In this document: piece after piece, positions 58,654 to 64,000 of the stretch
Position numbering within the stretch: position 1 is the first letter of the stretch
Layout: each line of letters opens with the position of its first letter
DNA from: Arthrobacter sp. SLBN-112
Lineage (GTDB): Bacteria; Actinomycetota; Actinomycetes; Actinomycetales; Micrococcaceae
DNA: 64,000 nucleotides
Reading direction: 5' to 3'
Assembly (NCBI RefSeq): GCF_006715225.1
Contig: NZ_VFMU01000001.1
Location: 1,860,001-1,924,000 of the forward strand
The notes under the pieces: generated by a model
What the model was told of the DNA's origin: nothing
Databases searched by the model: none
What the model saw: only the letters and a program-made list of their open reading frames with translations
Program-made: the position numbers and the translations under genes

Positions 58654-60213
58654 CTAGGCCGCTTTTGGCACTTTCCGCAGCACGACGGCGGCCAGGACTG
58701 CCGCCGTCGCCATCAGTACCAGCCCAATCGCCGCAGTGATGTGGACGCCGGAATCAAACGCTGCCGCCGCAGCCTCTCGGACGGCTGCCGACAGTGATTC
58801 GGGCACCAACGTTGCTGCTTCAATTGCGCCGGCGAGCGTTTCACGGGCATTGTGCAGGGTGGATCCGGGCAGCATGCCGTCCAGTCCCGCGGGCAGCCGC
58901 AGGTTCTGCTGGTAGGACGCGGTCAGGATGGAGCCCAGCACCGCGGTCCCCAGCAGCGAGCCCACCTCGTAGCCTGTCTCCGAGATCGCCGCGGCAGCGC
59001 CTGACTTCTCCGGCGGGGCGGACCCGAGGATGAGGTCGTTGGAGATGGTTTCAGCCGTGCCCACGCCCAGTGCCAGGACCAGGAGCGCCGCCAGCAGCAG
59101 CGAGGGTCCGCCGTCGTGGTTCCCGAACGCCACTATCGTGTAGCCCGCAGCGCTGAAGGCCAGTCCTGCCGCCACCACGTAGCCGGGACGGACCTTGCGG
59201 ACCAGCGGCACCACCACCAGCCCGGCCGCCACCGTGGCGGCCAGCGCCGGGATCATGGCAACACCCGCCGCGGACGGGGTCATGCCCTCGAGGAGCTGGA
59301 GGTGCTGGGCAAGGAACAGGATGAACCCGTTGAAGGAGAACAGGGCAAGGATGTTGGCGCTGATGGCCATGCTGAACACCCTGTTCCGGAACAGTGACAT
59401 GTCCAGCAGCGGGTGCTTCAGCCGGTGCTGCCGCCGCACGAATACGAGCCCCATCACCAGGCCAAAGGCAATGCTGCCCAGACCGGCTGCGCCCGGACCT
59501 TCGGTGGCCATTGCCTTAATGCCGTAAACCACGGGAACCATGACCAGCATGGAGAGCAGGATGCTGGGGATATCCACTATTCCGGGCCCCGGATCCTTCG
59601 ATTCGGGAATGACGGCAGGTCCAAAGGCCAGCAGGGGGAGCATGAGCGGGACCGCCACCAGGAATACGGCGCCCCACCAGAAGTGCTCCACCAGCCATCC
59701 GCCGACGATCGGACCCAGGGCCGCGCCGCCGGAGAAGCCGGCAGCCCAGATGGCGACGGCCAGCCTCCGGCGGTTGGGCTCCGGGAAGATGTTGCGGATC
59801 AGTGACAGGGTGGAAGGCATCAGCATGGCACCGAAGAATCCCAGGGCGGCGCGGCCGGCGATGAGCCACTCCGGCGCTGGTGCAAAGGCGGTGGCAACGG
59901 ATAGTCCGGCAAAGCCGATGCTGCCAAGGATCAGCAGCCTCCGCCGCCCAATCCGGTCGCCGAGGCTGCCCATTGATACCAGCAGCCCGGCGAGTACCAG
60001 TGGGTAGGCGTCAACGATCCAGAGCAGTTGCACGCCGCTGGGTTCCAAGGCCTGTGCGATGGCGGGCAGTGCGAACGTCAGCGCCGTGTTGTCCACCGCC
60101 ACCAGCAGTACCGGGAACATCAGCAGCCCCAGCGCCAGCCAGTCCCGCCACGGCGAGCGAATGGAGGTGCTGTTCGCCTGCGCGGACGCAGAACTCTTGA
60201 TGGAAGCGGTCAT
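58654..60213 (-). CDS. DHA2-family MFS drug efflux transporter
   Basis: A 519-residue, probably 14-segment transporter of the EmrB/QacA (DHA2) type. Signatures are VDNTALTFALPAIAQAL in segment 1, LLWIVDAYPLVLAGLLVSMGSLGDRIGRRR in parts (motif A) and AAGFSGGAALGPIVGGWLVEHFWW (motif C, antiporters). It probably exports cationic drugs or other toxic compounds. ATG 60213 is seven bases behind the minus-strand box TATAGT, which forms one end of a perfect palindrome. The divergent tetR gene is its likely repressor. Confidence 0.9.
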   Translation of the reverse strand: MTASIKSSASAQANSTSIRSPWRDWLALGLLMFPVLLVAVDNTALTFALPAIAQALEPSGVQLLWIVDAYPLVLAGLLVSMGSLGDRIGRRRLLILGSIGFAGLSVATAFAPAPEWLIAGRAALGFFGAMLMPSTLSLIRNIFPEPNRRRLAVAIWAAGFSGGAALGPIVGGWLVEHFWWGAVFLVAVPLMLPLLAFGPAVIPESKDPGPGIVDIPSILLSMLVMVPVVYGIKAMATEGPGAAGLGSIAFGLVMGLVFVRRQHRLKHPLLDMSLFRNRVFSMAISANILALFSFNGFILFLAQHLQLLEGMTPSAAGVAMIPALAATVAAGLVVVPLVRKVRPGYVVAAGLAFSAAGYTIVAFGNHDGGPSLLLAALLVLALGVGTAETISNDLILGSAPPEKSGAAAAISETGYEVGSLLGTAVLGSILTASYQQNLRLPAGLDGMLPGSTLHNARETLAGAIEAATLVPESLSAAVREAAAAAFDSGVHITAAIGLVLMATAAVLAAVVLRKVPKAA

Positions 60214-60220
60214 GGGAATA

Positions 60221-60244
60221 ACTATACCGTCCAGACGGTATAGT
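60221..60244. promoter_or_regulatory. TetR-family operator between efflux pump and tetR
   Basis: A perfect palindrome with 11-base arms ACTATACCGTC/GACGGTATAGT and a two-base centre. Each outer end is a TATAGT -10 box facing outward: one lies seven bases before the pump ATG, the other serves tetR. A bound repressor would block both promoters. Confidence 0.85.
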
Positions 60245-60289
60245 TTGGAAACGTAGCGATTTCCGTTTTCCTGCCTCGTGGAAGGCATG

Positions 60290-60835
60290 ATGGAAGGCAT
60301 GCCCCGAAAGCCTGTTGCCCGTGACGCGGTCCTTGACGCCTTCGAGTCCCTGCTGATCGACGTGGGGGAGCGCGCGGCCACCCTTGATGCCGTGGCCCGC
60401 AAGGCGGGGGTGTCCAAAGGCGGCCTCCTCTACCACTTTCCCAACAAGGAAGCGCTCATCTCCGTGCTGCTTGACCGGCTGGAGGGCCTCGCCCGGGAAG
60501 ACGCTGACGCGATGGCTGCTGCCGCTGAAGGTGCCGCGGCATACTTCATCCGTTCCTCTGTCTGGGCGGATACTCCGCTGGACCGCGCCATCGTGGCCGC
60601 CACCCGGCTTGCAGAGGTGGCCCACGAAGAGACAAGGCGCCGGTTCGCGGCCATCCAGCAGCGCTGGCTGGACGAGATAGCTGCCGACGTTGGCCCGGGC
60701 CTGGCCAAGGCAGTCCTCTACATGGGGGACGGCCTGTACTTCAACGCCATGCTGTCCGTTGCCCCCGCCCCGGCAGGGGGAGCGGCTGCCGACGTGGACG
60801 AACTCCTGGCCGCTTTGGAGCGGCTCCGGAGGTAG
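60290..60835 (+). CDS. TetR-family repressor of the efflux pump
   Basis: A 181-residue TetR regulator with helix-turn-helix ATLDAVARKAGVSKGGLLYHF followed by PNKEALISVLLDRL, and an all-helical ligand domain. It is divergent from the DHA2 pump, and the operator between them covers both promoters. Several starts are possible (GTG 60278, ATG 60287, 60290, 60299) because a 12-base segment, GGAAGGCATGAT-like, is duplicated at the start. I prefer 60290, four bases after the first GGAAGG. Confidence 0.88.
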   Translation: MEGMPRKPVARDAVLDAFESLLIDVGERAATLDAVARKAGVSKGGLLYHFPNKEALISVLLDRLEGLAREDADAMAAAAEGAAAYFIRSSVWADTPLDRAIVAATRLAEVAHEETRRRFAAIQQRWLDEIAADVGPGLAKAVLYMGDGLYFNAMLSVAPAPAGGAAADVDELLAALERLRR

Positions 60836-60935
60836 TTCCGGTCATTTGCCGCGAGGGGCTGCGGCGTAGGACAATAGAGAGTTGTGAGGGCTGTCACCGG
60901 CCTTCATGGTTCGACAAATGAATAGCCTTTGATCT
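60836..60935 (+). promoter_or_regulatory. Presumed gcvP promoter region
   Basis: About 100 bases between tetR and the glycine riboswitch. It must contain the gcvP promoter, but I find no convincing -35/-10 pair. ACAATAGAGAG near 60871 is the only A/T-rich candidate. Confidence 0.3.
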
Positions 60936-61162
60936 GCGGCGGGAGAGTTCTGCCGGAAGTACAGGCAGGCGCCGTTGGAGCAAATCCTCCCCAGGAATCT
61001 CGCAGGCCCCTGTACCGCCGCGGCGAGGCACCTCTGGAAAGCAGCAGGCAGTCCACCACCCTTTGGGAATGCAAGGACTGTTGTGCTCACCGACGGTGCA
61101 AGCGGGTCCTGTCCAGGCAGGCAACGCGGAAACTCTCAGGTCCAATACAGAGCGGGGAGGGA
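60936..61162 (+). ncRNA. Tandem glycine riboswitch
   Basis: Two adjacent glycine aptamers precede gcvP. Aptamer 1 has GGGAGAG (60941-60947), GGCGCCGTTGGAGCAA from 60968, the CCCAGGAATCTCGCAGG block and CTCTGGAAAGC near 61032-61042. Aptamer 2 has CACCGACGGTGCAAGC from 61089, CGCGGAAACTCTCAGG from 61125 and ACAGAGCGGGGAGG ending at 61160. Glycine binding should turn on the glycine cleavage gene. The short distance to the start (about 50 bases) and lack of a terminator hairpin suggest translational control. Confidence 0.9.
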
Positions 61163-61213
61163 CCCGAATAGCTGTGGCGTACCCTTCGCCGCCTGAGTAA
61201 ATGGAGTTCCTTC

Positions 61214-64000
<2,787 letters not shown>

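Overview
The window reads as chromosomal DNA of a high-G+C actinobacterium of the Micrococcaceae, most like Arthrobacter/Pseudarthrobacter. The basis is the 16S/23S/5S operon sequence, CarD, a GlgE-type alpha-glucan pathway, RegX3/PhoP-type phosphate control, DUF4193 and DUF4032 proteins, and the gene orders gpmA/senX3/regX3 and lpqE-carD-ispD-ispF-cysS-rlmB known from mycobacteria. This is from recognition only; no database search was run. I see no insertion sequence, prophage, CRISPR array or replication origin.

Layout. 1-3100: end of gpmA, then phoU divergent from the senX3-regX3 two-component pair, with a PHO-box-like direct repeat between them. 3200-8550: LpqE-like lipoprotein, CarD, ispD-ispF (isoprenoid precursors), cysS, rlmB. 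8630-11600: glycogen debranching enzyme glgX followed tightly by an RNase Sa-type ribonuclease and a barstar-type inhibitor. 11640-23820: pyruvate-oxidase-like TPP enzyme and alpha-glucan phosphorylase on the minus strand, divergent from glgE-treS-[maltokinase-GlgB fusion]. 23850-29810: one complete rRNA operon with promoter, processing stems and terminator. 29900-37430: SRPBCC protein, a GH13 glucosidase-lacI operon with its operator, an FAD-linked oxidase, DUF4032 and an orphan MsiK-type sugar ABC ATPase. 37630-41250: otsA-otsB, a DsbA-like membrane protein, tRNA-Thr. 41300-45300: ChaB/Rho-N protein, EF-G2-like GTPase, MFS transporter. 45370-54780: a monosaccharide ABC importer (three genes, minus) divergent from araB-araD-araA-lacI, with two operator-like sites between. 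54890-60840: small proteins, APC permease, Dps, and a DHA2 efflux pump divergent from tetR. 60936-64000: tandem glycine riboswitch and gcvP, cut off by the window end.

How it works together. Much of the window handles alpha-glucans and trehalose. OtsAB makes trehalose. TreS converts it to maltose, maltokinase makes maltose-1-phosphate, GlgE polymerises that and GlgB branches the product. GlgP, GlgX and the GH13 glucosidase degrade glucan or import-derived oligosaccharides, and the MsiK-like ATPase probably energises several sugar importers. A second theme is L-arabinose uptake and catabolism under a LacI-family regulator.

The most notable observations are the maltokinase-GlgB fusion, which keeps a good ribosome binding site and ATG at the junction; about ten genes whose start codon lies 6-8 bases behind a TANNNT -10 box (leaderless architecture); an RNase/barstar pair coupled to glgX; and several clear operators. 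Most start codons were chosen from RBS, leaderless spacing or family length and may differ from automatic calls.
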